Source of the DNA: Ciona savignyi
Taxonomy: Eukaryota > Chordata > Ascidiacea > Phlebobranchia > Cionidae
Direction of reading: 5' to 3'
Assembly: GCA_000149265.1 (NCBI GenBank)
Contig: CH002344.1
Span: 1,002,587-1,066,586 of the forward strand
DNA: 64,000 bases
In this document: positions 33,166 to 46,218 of the stretch, piece by piece
How positions within the stretch are numbered: the first letter of the stretch is position 1
Layout of the letters: each line of letters opens with the position of its first letter
Notes under the pieces: generated by a model
What the model was told of the DNA's origin: nothing
Databases searched by the model: none
Seen by the model: the letters and a program-made list of their open reading frames with translations, nothing else
Program-made: the position numbers and the translations under genes

Positions 33166-33581
33166 GTGTAAGGCGATTTTAGGTTTATTGTGGGTGTATC
33201 GTACTAAATGACACTCGGTATACTAGGAATACCCAGCCCCCCTCCCTACGTGGCTTGCACGCTGTGGAGAGATGCCTGCGAAAGGTGTCTCTTGCAGCAA
33301 CCACATACTAGGGAAACCTTCCCCAGTGGGTTAATTTCCACATTGCACGAGGGGATCGGCCTAAGGCCACCAACTCGCACTAAGTGCACAATTTTGCTTT
33401 TTTTTAGCTAACCACAAAAAAACTCGGTATAAGGTTGTATGGCTGCATGCTTACGCAATTTATTAAAACACAGAGCTCAGTATTTATAATCTAACTAAAT
33501 CACGCACAATCCTCGTGTTCGAAACTTGAACGAAAAAAGATAAAAATGCAATGTAATGGCCAAGAGATTAAATTACATATT
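33166..33581 (+). mobile_element. SINE-like repeat, family 3, copy 2 (interrupted at 33228-33415)
   Basis: Same unit as 853-1063, split after gacactcggta by a 188-base insertion. Its 3' end abuts the GGGTCCC element. Confidence 0.7.
33228..33415 (+). mobile_element. Retroposed small-RNA-like sequence of unknown source
   Basis: A 188-base insert in the family 3 repeat, flanked by ACTCGGTA on both sides and ending in an A-run. It is GC-richer than its surroundings and contains self-complementary pieces such as aaggtgtctcttgcagc and ggcctaaggcc. Not recognised as a known snRNA, 5S, 7SL or Y RNA. Confidence 0.7.
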
Positions 33582-33582
33582 T

Positions 33583-35040
33583 ATGGGTCCCATTTGAAAA
33601 ATTGGGACACATATTGTTTTTGTCCGTTTTTTTTTTTTTTTTTTTTTTTCGTCAAACGCTTGACAGGCATGGCATGTCGCCCCGACATCTACCGGAAGGA
33701 AAATTGGAATCGCAATGAGACTTTGCCATTTGTTAGACAACATGGTCTAAATGAACAGAAACTAAAGTTTTGGGAGATAAAACCAGGGGAATTCCCCTGG
33801 AACGTTAAAAACCAAAACGGTATTTTTTTTTTTTAAAAACTAGTTTCTTTGGGCATAGCGCTTGAACGGCAGCTCCAATTTGATTCAGATTTGGTAAAAT
33901 GTAAGTGCATTAGCAACTGATTTAACACTTGGAAGAAATAAAAAAAATGCCTAAAAAAATACACTAAAAAATAACATTTTGTTTTCAAATCATGATTATG
34001 ACAAGCACGCCATGTCGCCCCGACATCTACCGGAAGGAAAAATAAAATCGCAATTAAACTTTGGTATTTGTTACACAACATGATCTAGATGTACAGAAAC
34101 CAAAAGTTTGGGAGATAAACCCAGGGGAATTCCCCCGGGGCGTTAAACACCAAAACGGTATTTTTTCTAAAAATAAGTAGCTTTTTGGGCATGGCGCTTG
34201 AACCGCTGCTTCAATCTGATTCAGATTTCGTGGAATGTAAGTGCATTACCTACTAATTTAACAATTAGAAAAAAAAAAATTATTTAGGAAAATACCCTAA
34301 AAAAAGATTTTGTTCTCAAATTATGATTGTGACAGGCATGACATAACGTCCTGACATCTACCAGAATGAATAATAGAATAGTAACAAAACTTGGTCATCT
34401 GTTAGACAACATGGTCTAAATACGCAGTAAAAAAAATGTGGGTGATAAATCTAGGGGAATTCCCCGGAGACGTTAAAATCCAAAACGGTTATTTTTCTAA
34501 AAAAATAGTTTTTCGGGCCATAGCATTTGAACGGCTGATCTAATTTTGATCAGATTTAGTGGAATGCTGGATCGTTAGCCACTCTATGTGAATTAAAAGA
34601 AAGAAAACATTTACTTAGGGTAACTCCCTTAAAAACGAAAATATCATGATTGTAACAAGCATGCAACATTGCACTGACATCTTCAACAAGGATTCGTCAA
34701 ATTGGATAAAAACTTTAAGAATTGTTAGATAACATGACCCACATATGTAAAAACAGAAACTTATGTACTAAGCCCATGGCAAATTTCCCGAAGCCATCAA
34801 AAACTAAAGCGGGCTGTTTTAGGAATTTAACTTCATTTCAATACAGCACTTGAAGAAAAAGCTTTAATTTAAACATTTGTTGTAAAATGTTCGTAAATCT
34901 AACACGCTTGTTCTTTCTTTACCTACACCTGGAGAAGAAGTTTGGTTTGATAACTAAGGGACCCATGCGTTTATGCTTGCAGAAAAAAAACTACATATTC
35001 ATTGTATAAGATACAAAATGTGGTTAGGGACCCTGTAGCA
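33583..35040 (+). mobile_element. Unclassified GGGTCCC-ended tandem-repeat element, copy 2 (4 units)
   Basis: Same ends as copy 1. Units start near 33670, 34009, 34339 and 34661, so it has one more unit than copy 1. Each unit holds the palindromic aggggaattcccct and a T-run/A-run pair. Similarity extends to about 35114, and a diverged piece of that 3' part recurs near 38150-38250. Confidence 0.7.
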
Positions 35041-35231
35041 GTAGCATAATTATATGGCATACAACATGTGTTTTACAAATAGTGGTGATTAAACACGTGG
35101 TTAACACTCTCTAGTTTATTCTAAAGATTAAATCATAGACTGTTCAATATGTACACATTAAACTCTAAACGACGAAAGAATATATTAATAAATGTGTTTT
35201 ACACAAAATGGGTTAAAATCAAATAAGACTG

Positions 35232-35737
35232 CAAATAAATTATGGTGATTTATTTGGCATAAGATATAACAGAGTAAAATTGTACTGTGAGGTATACGTA
35301 TAAGTAATATGTCTAGACAGCACTTTTCTTTTAACATTTCGTCCATAAATTCCGATTAAGTGGATGTGAAATGTTTTTTTCAATCTCCGATTCCCCCTGA
35401 GATAATTAAAAATGTTCATCATTAAAAAATTGGAATCCATTATTGGTTTGATTGTGGCAGATTACCTAAACATTTGTACCAGCAAACGCTTAAGTTCTAA
35501 AGTAAGGCTGATCAAGGTGAGTTTGGGCTTAATTTTTAAGCTATAGAATTGTCAACACTGAAACTAAGTGAATGGCGCTTGGGATTAATTTTCAAGCCAA
35601 AAGTGTTGATACTCGGGCAATGATCAAGACGTGCTTGGGTTTAATTTTTAAACCAGTATGTGCAGCGTATTCTTTTTTGGTATGACATATCTCTGTGGTA
35701 ACAAACAATGACAGGGCACAATTGGGTCAAGTGTATG
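35232..35737 (+). repeat. Dispersed repeat pair R1, copy 2
   Basis: Partner of 4381-4895, same orientation. Confidence 0.8.
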
Positions 35738-37215
35738 CGATCTCCAAGTATTTTTAAAGGTTGCAGTTTAAATCGTTTTTGCCTCCATCATGGCCGCTTA
35801 ACCTACGCAATTCAACCGCGGTGATTGGCTTTTGTCTTTGACAGCCTAAATATTTATAATCAAAATAAATAAAGTGGGTCAAAATCGTAAACATAAAAAT
35901 GATTTTCGCGTGTTGTAATTACTGCCGGTATAGCGGCAATTCGATTTGTTTTCAGCTATTTTGTGTTCTGTATGTTTCCATATTAATTTGCAAATCACCT
36001 TGCATCTTAAACTTCCTACCATTACATCTGTGCAGCATGTGTTTTCAGTACGAGTCATATATGTTCACTATATTCACTGATAGTATTTATTTGGCATGAA
36101 ATTAAGAAATGAAATTCTGAAGTCCATTCATGGTATTAAAAACTCGACCACATTCACCTTACTCTATACCCTAAGCTCTGCTCGAAATATAAACAGTGTT
36201 CCAATTGTTGCTCGTTGTACAGTATTTGTTGAATCTAGCTAAGTTTCGAACCCACAATATATTCGTCACTAGAACTGTTTTTGTATATACCTTGGTATAT
36301 GTATCGGGCGCGTTAACCAATTGGCCCACACGACCGTGCGCTAGTTGCACAGTAAGACGATAAAATCTTATCCAATAAACGTGCGCTCCATCGGCCATGT
36401 TACTGTTACACCATGGTTAAGGTAAAACTACCACTGATAGAGTGATGTTTTACATCTAAAAATAATGTTTCCGTTTGTTTACATAAGAAAAGGTTAAATC
36501 TCTAACAAAATAAGAGCAAACAAAATTGCAGCTCAAGCGTTACTAAAAGTCGAAATACCATGTTAGAGTACCTTGTTTTAATTTGACCTTCGACAGTGTT
36601 ATTCTGCCGCCGTTACACAGCAACGATTTAAATTAACTACAAAAACGTATCGGGCCAGGAAAGAAGGCTAAGTGTTGTTTAGTTTATTTAAACGTTGTTC
36701 TGTCGTAAGGTGCCGTTGATAATAAAAAGTCTTGATGACAGTTTAAGCGATAGAACCATATTGAACAGACACTTGCTTGGTTAGAGTATATTTAGACTAT
36801 TACAAGCAAATGTAGTTACACTCTGGTATAATCTATATCTTAATTAGACATGTATAAACATTTAAATACTATTTGTAGTGTGTATATATTAATCGTTTGA
36901 TAACCTAATAATATCATTTTTCACATCAGTTTGCAGTGTTTTTGTAAATTTACTTTGTAATTAATAGACTTTATTTACAAAGGCAGGCGGGGAATATTTC
37001 AAACTAAAAAAAGTTATATTGCAAATAGGAAAAATGAAATTTCAAAAAATACTTAGTATACCCTTGGACGGAGTTATAGAAGCAGGAATCCTTATTATGT
37101 ATGCAAGCTCAATTATCTTGGCAAACATTGATTATTTAACACTGGGCTTCATACCCAGACGGTGAAAGCCCAATTTATAGACGTTTGGCTTCTCAAATTA
37201 TAACTTTCGTTTCAG
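35738..37215. other. Region upstream of the fucosyltransferase
   Basis: Apart from the family 2 SINE at 36233-36340, nothing recognised; presumably contains the promoter. Confidence 0.45.
36233..36340 (-). mobile_element. SINE family 2, single copy
   Basis: gtttcgaacccacaatatat, then ggtatatgtatcgggcgcgt and ggcccacacgaccg. Confidence 0.85.
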
Positions 37216-37230
37216 TATATCTACTACGCA
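37216..37230 (+). promoter_or_regulatory. Short 5' UTR of the fucosyltransferase after an acceptor-like AG
   Basis: The tract ctttcgtttcag (AG at 37214-37215) ends 15 bases before the ATG. Candidate cis- or spliced-leader acceptor. Confidence 0.45.
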
Positions 37231-40200
37231 ATGGCACAGAATAGACTAAGATACCTATATAAGCGCTATTGGAATATTATATCTTTGGGTATTATATTTA
37301 TTTTTATATATTGCTGTTTGCTGTACTTCAAAACTCATGCCATTGAAGATCAACGCAGAATAGAAAACGAGTATAACAGGTAAAGAAGTTATTTCGTATT
37401 TATTTCTTTATTCAATTAAAATTGTTTCCATCGTATCCAAGGAAACACATTTTGATATTACTTCGTGTGTTTCTTCTGGTCGCGCTGTCGCGCGACAGTT
37501 GTTTTCGTCGCTAGTTCGTCGGTATTAACGGGTTATCCAATCAATTTAAAATATCATTAAAGTTCTCATCAGAACGCTTATAGTTTGTCCCTTATATTCC
37601 CGGACTATAGATTAAAACTAATTTTTTATACGAACAAAAAGTTTCGGATACACCATACCTACCAAGAATGATTTTACCGAGAACTCCTTATCACTCAACC
37701 CACTTAAAATAGTAGTTAGTCTGCTTTAATGCCCCATAGTAACAAAATTAAAATAAACAAAAAGGTTAAGTTGGGTTAGCTACTATGCATTAGATATGTA
37801 TGTAATGGCAAACTCCTGATAGACCCGAGAGTTTAACTCGACTATCATTTACTCGCATTTCATCATTTTTGGGGTGAATATTCTCTTTATTAATATCTTA
37901 GAACTGAAAGAACATTTTAATTTAAATCTTAAAATAAAGTATAAAATAAAACTTAAAAATACATTTAGGACTGCATTGTTCCAGTTTACACTGAAAAGGC
38001 CTTAATTTGTACAAAAATCCGTTGTAGGTTACTATTAAAACAGCTGCCAATTATATCCTGAATAAATTCGTAACTCAGGGTTCATTAGGTTTTGTTTGTA
38101 AAACGAACATTATACACTATCTATAAGATATTCCAAGTGAAATTTGAAACAGGGTTGTATGTGCATGCATAAACATATATATCGTACAGTTGAAATATAT
38201 TTTAAAAATAGTAGTGGTCTACGTGGTTTACACCATCTGGTTAATAGTCTTATAGTTTAATTCAAACATAACTTTGTGTTTACAAATATTCAAATACATT
38301 TTGCAGTGGAAAAATAATCATTTTGTCATGGCGGCGACCATGGGGATTTTCGTGGCTTGGTCATGCTGAAGGGCAGAATATTGGAAACTGCATTTTAACC
38401 TACGACCGGAACCTCATTCGCGAAGCCGCAGCTGTAATATTCCACTATACAGCACTTGATAACGAGGTTATGCCTTGGAAGCATTACAGGTATAAAGTGG
38501 TTTGATGTTAAAATCTTAATACTACTTTTGTAAATTATTACTTCTTATTTTGTAACTTATTTTTACAGCTTTTTTATTCCAATCACTGCTAATGTATGTA
38601 CATACAGATTTTATATTCAAGCGATATTATTAGTTGTGTATGTATTTTAAGATTTATCTTTTCTTTAGAAATGAAAAACAATATTTCATATTCTGGACAA
38701 TGGATGGACCATCATATATGCGAAATGCGGAAATACGTCATCCTGTTAAGTTCGACCATTCCTTCATTAACTGGACGATGACGTACCGACTTAATTCGGA
38801 TATTTTCTACCCCCACCTCAGCATGGATATGGCTCGGACTGTATTTTCGAGGCGCAAACCGTACGTTGATGACATAATATCAAAGAAGAGTAGGCTCGGA
38901 GTAAGTATTAACTAAAATTACTTTGTAAACTTTTCAATGCAAACCCGAGCATGATTTACGTGAAGGGGTGAACTATTTAGATCTTTGTTAATAATATAAA
39001 TCCATTAGCTTTTAGGTGTTGATGGGCCCCCCCAATTTTACAACGTAGAAGTTTGGGTAAATCGTACACGAAAAGTGTTTTTGGCACCGACGCAACAATG
39101 GGTCTTTAGGCATTTGCCGTTTACGCGTCTTTGTTTTTGAGATTTCACAAGACTCCAGGTCGAAATTTACCCAACAAAACGCTTGTATTGTCAAAGATTA
39201 CTGGTTAAAATTTCGAAGTTTGTTCGAAGAATGTTACAATTGTATTACTGAAATTAGTGTATCGCTTGTGATGACTTATCATGATAAGAGTAATATTCCG
39301 TTTCTAGCCTTGATATAGCGTTAGTATAACGTAGAAAGCCCGTAAGATACCATTCACAAAAAAATAAATATTTCATATCCTGGACGATGGATCGAAAAGC
39401 ATATTTTCTGCAAAAGCATATATATATATATATATATATATAAGTGTCCCTTTAGGCCTATGTGACCATGGACGAAACGTTGCAGCTTGTGTGTTATGTT
39501 GTAAGAGAGGTCACCGAGATATGGTTGTTTAAGTGCATCCCTGGTTAAATGAGTAGTTATTCGTTGTTTCTTATTAAGAAACGTACATATAAAACCATTC
39601 ACTTATATAAAAAAACAATAATGTACAAGCTTTTCATGTTATACGGTGTATCTGCCTTTTGTACTGACTTAAGGTTTATTATTTAGAGCTATGGCAATAA
39701 TGTAACTCTATAAGCTACAATGGGTTCGGTTTGCGCCCCCAATCGTAGAAGTTTGTTAATCCGTAAACGAAAGATGTTTTTGCCACACACACACATTGTT
39801 GGGCCTGTTGGCATTTCCCGGTGACTCGTCTTTGTTTTTGAGATTTCACAAGGAGCGTCGACATTTAGCCAACACAACTCTTGTATTATCAAAGGTAACT
39901 GGTTAAAATTTTGAAGACTCTTTAAATAATGTTAAAAATGTTTTACCTTATAACAACACCATTGTGTCATAGATGGCTATAGAGTTCTCCTGGCTTTATT
40001 AATATAATCTATTCCTAGCTTTGCTTAAGCGTAAGTAACATAGAAAGCTCGTACATTATCATTCTATCATTCACAAAGGCTTCTATAGGTTAAGGACTAC
40101 GTTACTACTCAACTGGTATCTCATCTAATTCCTTGCAATGTGTTTATATATGTTTTTTTAATAAGAAACAACGGATGACCATTCTATCAACNNNNNNNNN

Positions 40201-43200
40201 NNNNNNNNNNNNNNNNNNNNNNNNNNNNNNNNNNNNNNNNNNNNNNNNNNNNNNNNNNNNNNNNNNNNNNNNNNNNNNNNNNNNNNNNNNNGCGCAAACC
40301 GTACGTTGATGACATAATATCAAAGAAGAGTAGGCTCGGAGTAAGTATTGACTAAAATTACTTTGTAAACTTTTCAGAGCAAACCCGAGCATGATTTACG
40401 TGAAGGGGTGAACTATTTAGATCTTTGTTAATAATATAAATCCATTAGCTTTTAGGTGCTGATGTGCCCCCCCAATTTTACAACGTAGAAGTTTGGGTAA
40501 ATCGTACACGAACAATGTTTTGCCACCGACGTAATAATGGGTCTTTAGGAATTTGCCGTTTACGCGTCTTTGTTTTTGAGATTTCACAAGACTCCAGGTC
40601 GAAATTTACCCAACAAAACGCTTGTATAGTCAAAGATTACTGGTTAAAATTTCGAAGTTTATTCGAAGAATGTTACAATTGTATTACGGATAATTTAGTA
40701 GTGTATCGCTTGAAACAACACTATTTGTTCTTTTCGGGCTTGTAACTTCCCGACAAGGTGTTGGCTCCTAACACCTGTCTTAATGAGAGGTTGCAGTATG
40801 CTTATAGACGGCGTCCTTTATTCAGAGTTTGAAATAACGCGTCATTGTCCAAAACTTGTGAATTTATTCGAATTTGGATGATGGCGGAAACGAAAGGTCT
40901 TGAAATGACGGTTTTCTAAGGAAAAATATATGTACAATTTAATTATCACAAAAATTACTAGTTTGAGAAATAAAACCAATATTTACCAAATTGTGGCTGA
41001 ACAGGAGCCAAAGCACGTCATACACATCTTCTTTATAACCGTTAATTCCAAAACATACTACCAAAAGACCGATTACCTCACGATAATGCTCATGCGGTAA
41101 AAAACGAGCGTTTTATAGTTCGGTGAAATTGTGGGAAAAAAGGGAATACAATACCGATATTATTCCCTAGTGACGTCGATATAATATAAACAATAATGGC
41201 GACGATAAATCTTACAGGGGCTTGAATGAAATTTTCCTGAATCCATCATGATAAGAGTAATATTCCGTTTCTAGCCTTGATATAGCGTTAGTATAACGTA
41301 GAAAGCTCGTACAATATCATTTACAAAAAAAAATATTTTATATTCAGGACAATGGATGGAAAAGCATATGCTCTGCAAAAGCATATATATATATAATATA
41401 TATAAGTGTCCCTTTAGGCCTATGTGACCATGGACGAAACGCTGCAGCTTATGTGTTATGTGGTAAGAGAGGTCACCGAGATATGGTGGTTTAAGTGCAT
41501 CCCTGGTTAAATGAGTAGTTTATTCGTTGTTTCTTATTAAGAAAGGTACATATAAAACCATTCACTTATATAAAAAAAACAATAATGTACAAGCTTTCCA
41601 TGTTATACGGTCTATCTGCCTTTTGTACTGGCTTAAGGTTTATTATTTATAGCTATAGCAATAATGTAACTCTATAAGCTAACAACGGGTTCGGTTTGCG
41701 CCCCCAATCGTAGAAGTTTGGTAATCCGTATGTTTTTGCCATACGGAAGAAAGATGTTTTTGCCACATACACATTAATGGGCCTATTGGCCTTTCCCGGT
41801 GACTCGTCTTTGTTTTTGAGATTTCACAAGAATTGTCGAAATTTAGCCAACACAACTCATGTATTGTCAAAGGTAACTGGTTAAAATTTTAAAGACTCTT
41901 TAAATAATGTTAAAAATGTTTTACCAAAATGACTACGGTCGCTTATAACAACACCATTGTGTCATAGACGGCTATACAGTTCTCCTGGATTTATCAATAT
42001 AAGAGTAATCTATTCCTAGCTTTGCTGAAGCGTAAGTAACAAATAGAAAGATCGTACATTATCATTCTATTATTCACAAAGGCTTCTATAGGTTAAGGAC
42101 TACGTTTCTATTCAACTGGTATCTCATCTGATTCCTTGACAGGTGTTTATATATGTTTTTTAATAAGAAACAACGAATAAGCATTCTATCAATCAAGGAC
42201 GCGCCTGAACCATATCTCGGGACGTCTTTTACCACATAACACGTGAGCTGCGGCGTTTATCCAAGTTTACTTTAAGGGAAACTACACAATATATGCCTGT
42301 CCATTCATCGACCAGAATATGAAACATCTATGTGAAAGATATTGTATTTTTTGCTAATAAGAGTCAGTAGAAGCTGGAAAGATACAGTGTTGCACATAAT
42401 ATATTGCTCAAGGCAATTACAATGCTGTTTGGGGTAGTTATTAAAAAAATGTATTTTTCGTGCCGTGTAAAAATAATCAAGCGGTTTAAATAATAAACCG
42501 ATAGCGATATCTAGTATTTGTCCCTGATATTTTGCTTTTTTTGGTTTTATCCAGGAATAGCATAATATATGTATTTTAAGCAATTGTAACATGGCAATTG
42601 AAGGCACATTTGAAATAAAATTTGAATTCCTATGGAAAAAAAAGTTTACTTAACAGAATTTAGCTAAACATAAATTTATTTGCAGCTATGGGTTGCACAA
42701 GATAGTCACTTTTTACTCGGATCCAAATTAAGGTTGAAGTACATAGATGAACTCGTTGAAGCAGGACTCTCCATTGATCGCTACGGTTGGTGCTTTGGCA
42801 ACACACAAGCTTATAAAAAGCTTCCTCTTCAAGTGTTGGATTCGTACAAGTTTTACTTTGCATTTGAGGACGCTAAAGAATGCATTGACTATTTAACGAC
42901 GGAGTTTTGGGACCAAGCTGTATATAAAGGAAGGGTACCTGTGGTGTGGGGTACTAGTAAAGCCACCGTTGAAAGTTTAGTCCCATCTGGCTCATTTATC
43001 CACACAGATGACTTTAAAACTCCAAACGAACTCGCTGCTTATCTTACATACCTTGATAAAAACATTGCAGCATACAGAGAGTATTTTAAATGGATTGAAA
43101 ATCCAGATGAGAAGACATTAAAAATTTCCAAACTTTATGAACAAACCGGAGAAATGGCACTGTGCGACAAACTACAGAGCGACCCGCCAAGTAAAGTGAC

Positions 43201-43258
43201 GAAAGATATTTCACGATTCCACTATGGTGTGGATTGGGGAACATGTATCGATTACTAG
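37231..43258 (+). CDS. Alpha-1,3-fucosyltransferase (GT10 family)
   Basis: A Golgi type II membrane enzyme that transfers fucose from GDP-fucose to GlcNAc in glycans. Exons are 37231-37379, 38307-38489, 38669-38900 and 42686-43258; all phases agree and give 378 residues, normal for the family. Exon 1 encodes a short basic head and a signal anchor at about residues 15-33. Exon 2 gives ILSWRRPWG and CILTYDRNL. Exon 3 carries the acceptor-motif region FINWTMTYRLNSDIFYP. Exon 4 has the donor-binding region YKFYFAFEDA, then DYLTTEFWDQA and GRVPVVWG, as in GT10. AATAAA lies at 43354-43359, about 100 bases after the stop. Intron 3 (3.8 kb) contains a tandem duplication that includes the 3' end of exon 3, broken by an assembly gap. 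I cannot tell which vertebrate FUT it matches. Confidence 0.93.
38851..40191 (+). repeat. Tandem duplication unit 1 in fucosyltransferase intron 3 (starts within exon 3)
   Basis: Begins in the last 50 bases of exon 3 and matches 40292-42190 until the gap. Contains two copies (39014-39235 and 39714-39940) of an older 230-base repeat sharing gtctttgtttttgagatttc. Confidence 0.85.
39418..39442. repeat. (TA)n microsatellite
   Basis: About 12 TA units inside duplication unit 1; the unit 2 counterpart near 41385 is shorter. Confidence 0.9.
40192..40291. other. Assembly gap (100 N)
   Basis: Falls exactly at the joint of the two duplication units in fucosyltransferase intron 3. Confidence 0.98.
40292..42190 (+). 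repeat. Tandem duplication unit 2 in fucosyltransferase intron 3
   Basis: Starts right after the gap with the last 50 bases of exon 3 and its donor gtaagt. Differs from unit 1 by scattered substitutions and an extra segment of about 550 bases (40700-41245). Confidence 0.85.
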
Positions 43259-43353
43259 AAACAATATTATTCGAAAATTCGTTTTTCTAAAATTTAATTC
43301 GTGCTTTTGTAACCTACCTATAGTCTTGCATCGTTGTCGGATTTTTACGAACA

Positions 43354-43359
43354 AATAAA
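43354..43359 (+). terminator. Polyadenylation signal of the fucosyltransferase
   Basis: AATAAA 96 bases after the stop codon; the nearest such hexamer. Confidence 0.55.
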
Positions 43360-44735
43360 ACTGCTACTTCCGTTAAAACCAATGAGAGCGTGTTGCGACG
43401 TGTTAATCATGAAAATTTAGTAGCAAAAAAAAAACGATTTAAACAAAACCCCATCACTGATATTGTGTTTTCTTATCTGATTACTTGCCTTACTAACCGT
43501 TTTAGACCTTTTTAGTATTACTTTTATACTCAGAAACTTCATATATATATTATATAGTGTGTATCTGTAGTATGGTTGAAAAATAAAAATATTTTAATGT
43601 AATGATTGATGCTATGATAACGCGCCTTATGTAAAGTATAAATATCCTATCATATCTATAGTCCTATGCCTCTATTAAAAATAAAACGTGTCTACATCCA
43701 AATATCAGCTAACAATTGTGAAAAATTTACACCAGAACATACCAACTCGTGTTTATATCGTTTGGTCTTAATTAGTTTTAGTTCTCACACTATTTTTTTC
43801 TCTTAGGTTTGGCGGCAGCGTCCTTTATATTTATTTAAATGTATATCCTTTAGTAATTGCGTGTTTTAACGACTGTTTATTTTGTCCTCTTTTTGTGTTC
43901 ATGTGCCGTAATTTCAATTGTTTGTAATGTTTTAATACCGAGGCAAAAAATTAATAAACTCAACTGTATCTATGCTGCACTACCGTGTTTTAAGCACTAA
44001 AACACGTAGTAAAATGTTAAACCTAAAAAAGCTATGAAAAAATTGCGTCATTATTACGGCATGAAGACCAGTCTAAAAAATCTAAAAACAGGTTACCAGG
44101 CGTAAGTTATTTGTGTAATACTGTCAGATAAAGTAATTTTAACTCCCCAGTGACCAGCATATTTCATTCGTCACTTGAATAAAGTCACATGATGAAATTC
44201 TCATACGAGTTGCATGTCACGTTTTTGTTGCCCCTAAAATATAAGTCCACAATAAACATATACATAAATATATACTTCATGTAACCTTTCCAGGAAGTTA
44301 ACACTCCGTCTGACACGTTCGAAAGGTTAACAGGTTAAAACTACCGACTAGACGACTAGAACATGTCCTGAATGCATTTGCTGAATAACGATTGGTTGAA
44401 CTTTCGATTTAATGCTCAATACCCAGAACAAATAAAAGAACCTATATTGACCTCGTGTATGATGACGTCCGTATTATTAATAATTTGCGCTTAAGTGTCT
44501 TGGTAGAAACAATTACTGTTAAAATTGGCAATCTGCCTGATATTGAAAAAGATCGACTTGATGTGTTTAAAGTTTGACAGATAATTAAGGGGGAAAACCG
44601 CAACGTGAAGCTCTGACGTCAATTCATCGTCAACGGATGGCACCGGTATAATTTTCGCACCTTGCGCTTATTTATACGATTTCTATACGAAGACTTCGAA
44701 AACCCCATATCGAGTAAAAAAACAAAGTTTTAATG
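43360..44735. other. Intergenic spacer after the fucosyltransferase
   Basis: No coding or repeat signature recognised. Confidence 0.5.
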
Positions 44736-44850
44736 CAGTCGTCTAGCTCTAGCCGAATAGTTAACGAGACCGCTGAATTTACGGATTTGTATATATAGAG
44801 ATTTAACAATTTTAGTTACGATCCTATCATGAGTTAAAAATTATTTCGTT
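44736..44850 (+). mobile_element. SINE family 2, decayed
   Basis: gtcgtctagctctagccgaa, tagttaacgagaccg, then cctatcatgagtt. Confidence 0.65.
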
Positions 44851-44889
44851 AAAAATACATTGTTTAGCGATCAGTTAGATTTGCATTGT

Positions 44890-45113
44890 ATGATATTTCT
44901 GTTTATCCCCTTAAATAAAAAAAAACAAAGGAGTTAACACAAACGCAATCGTCAGATCACCTCTCGCGCTCATCGTCGGGTTATCTGAGCTATTGCAGTA
45001 TGTTGTGTATGACTCACACGTTTCAATTTAGTAATATTCATTAATCAGCTGGGTTCAGACAATGTCCGTTAAGTGCCTTACCCAAGCTGGCGATGAGTTT
45101 TGTACCTGCAACC
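44890..45113 (-). mobile_element. SINE family 1, decayed
   Basis: 3' half and core recognisable (gcaatcgtcagatcacctct, cgtcgggttatctgagctat). Confidence 0.8.
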
Positions 45114-46218
45114 TTCACTAAAAAGAATGATATTGCTTAAGAGCTGTTTTGTTTATATACATAATTTTTATGTTCACCAATTTATTAACTTCACATTAAA
45201 ATGATAAAAAATAATTGTTGAGAAATCCACCACGAGTGTAAAAAATGTTCTTCAAGCCATAATGAGGTTAGTTTGACTCGGTGGATAAAGCTCAAACCGA
45301 AAACCCAACACCGACACTACAGAATAAAAAATGAAATGACAACACAAATTAACAAAATATGAAAAAAACTGTTAAATGCATTCATGCAAATGTGTAAGCA
45401 AGCTAATGTAAGAATATCTTCGTTACACGATAACGAATGGATTTGGCAATTGCCGGTACAACAATTAAATCTTCAGTCACGTATTTGTGTTTTGGCGGAA
45501 TACAAATCTCATAAATCAAAAATAGTGACAGGTTGTTAAAATGGGAGCAAACATAAAATAAGTTTAGTTTCGATAACGGTCATTGCGAAGTTAGGGAAAA
45601 TTACTTATCTTAATGTGTTAAAGTGTTGGTTTTAAAACAGTTTCTTGTTTAATTTCTTAAGTAAGGTCCTTTAAATAAGGTGTTAAGTAAATTTATAATA
45701 GTTCATATTACAAGTACATTTGTTATTATATTCCTTACTAATACCTTACTGATACCTTACTAATAACTAACAGATAAAATTAATTAATGATTTAGCAGTT
45801 AGTCCTATCCTGTAAGTGTTCTATTGGCAAATCATAGACTAAATGATGGTATATTTCGTTTGTAGGGGAAAGTTTTGAATCAGCGTTGGGCAGGACATAA
45901 TGAGCGATTTAGTATTAATTTCTGTATATGAATCGCCCATGCTTGCCATGAAACCACCCTGCCCGTGCATGAAAAAATGACGTTATTACAGTGGCACAAT
46001 TTATATTCCTGTTTATAATTTATATTCCTGTGCCCACCATCGAATTGAATATTAATGTTTTCCTAAATGTTAAATACGAATTTCAATGACAAAGACAATC
46101 ATCAAAATTTAACGTAATACTCATCGGGTTTCAGCAGCTATTACAACTGAGATGTCGCGAAACATTTATTTTTTAAATATATTATTAAATACGATTTAAT
46201 GTTTATATTAAATATATT
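45114..46218. other. Intergenic spacer before the CLCA-CUB gene
   Basis: Contains only short local repeats (ataccttactgataccttac near 45740; caatttatattcctgt twice near 46000). Confidence 0.5.

Noticed and set aside
33208-33411. A 67-residue ORF
   Set aside because: Spans the junction of the family 3 repeat and the retroposed insert; chance reading frame.
36171-36398. A 75-residue minus-strand ORF
   Set aside because: Its middle is the family 2 SINE at 36233-36340.
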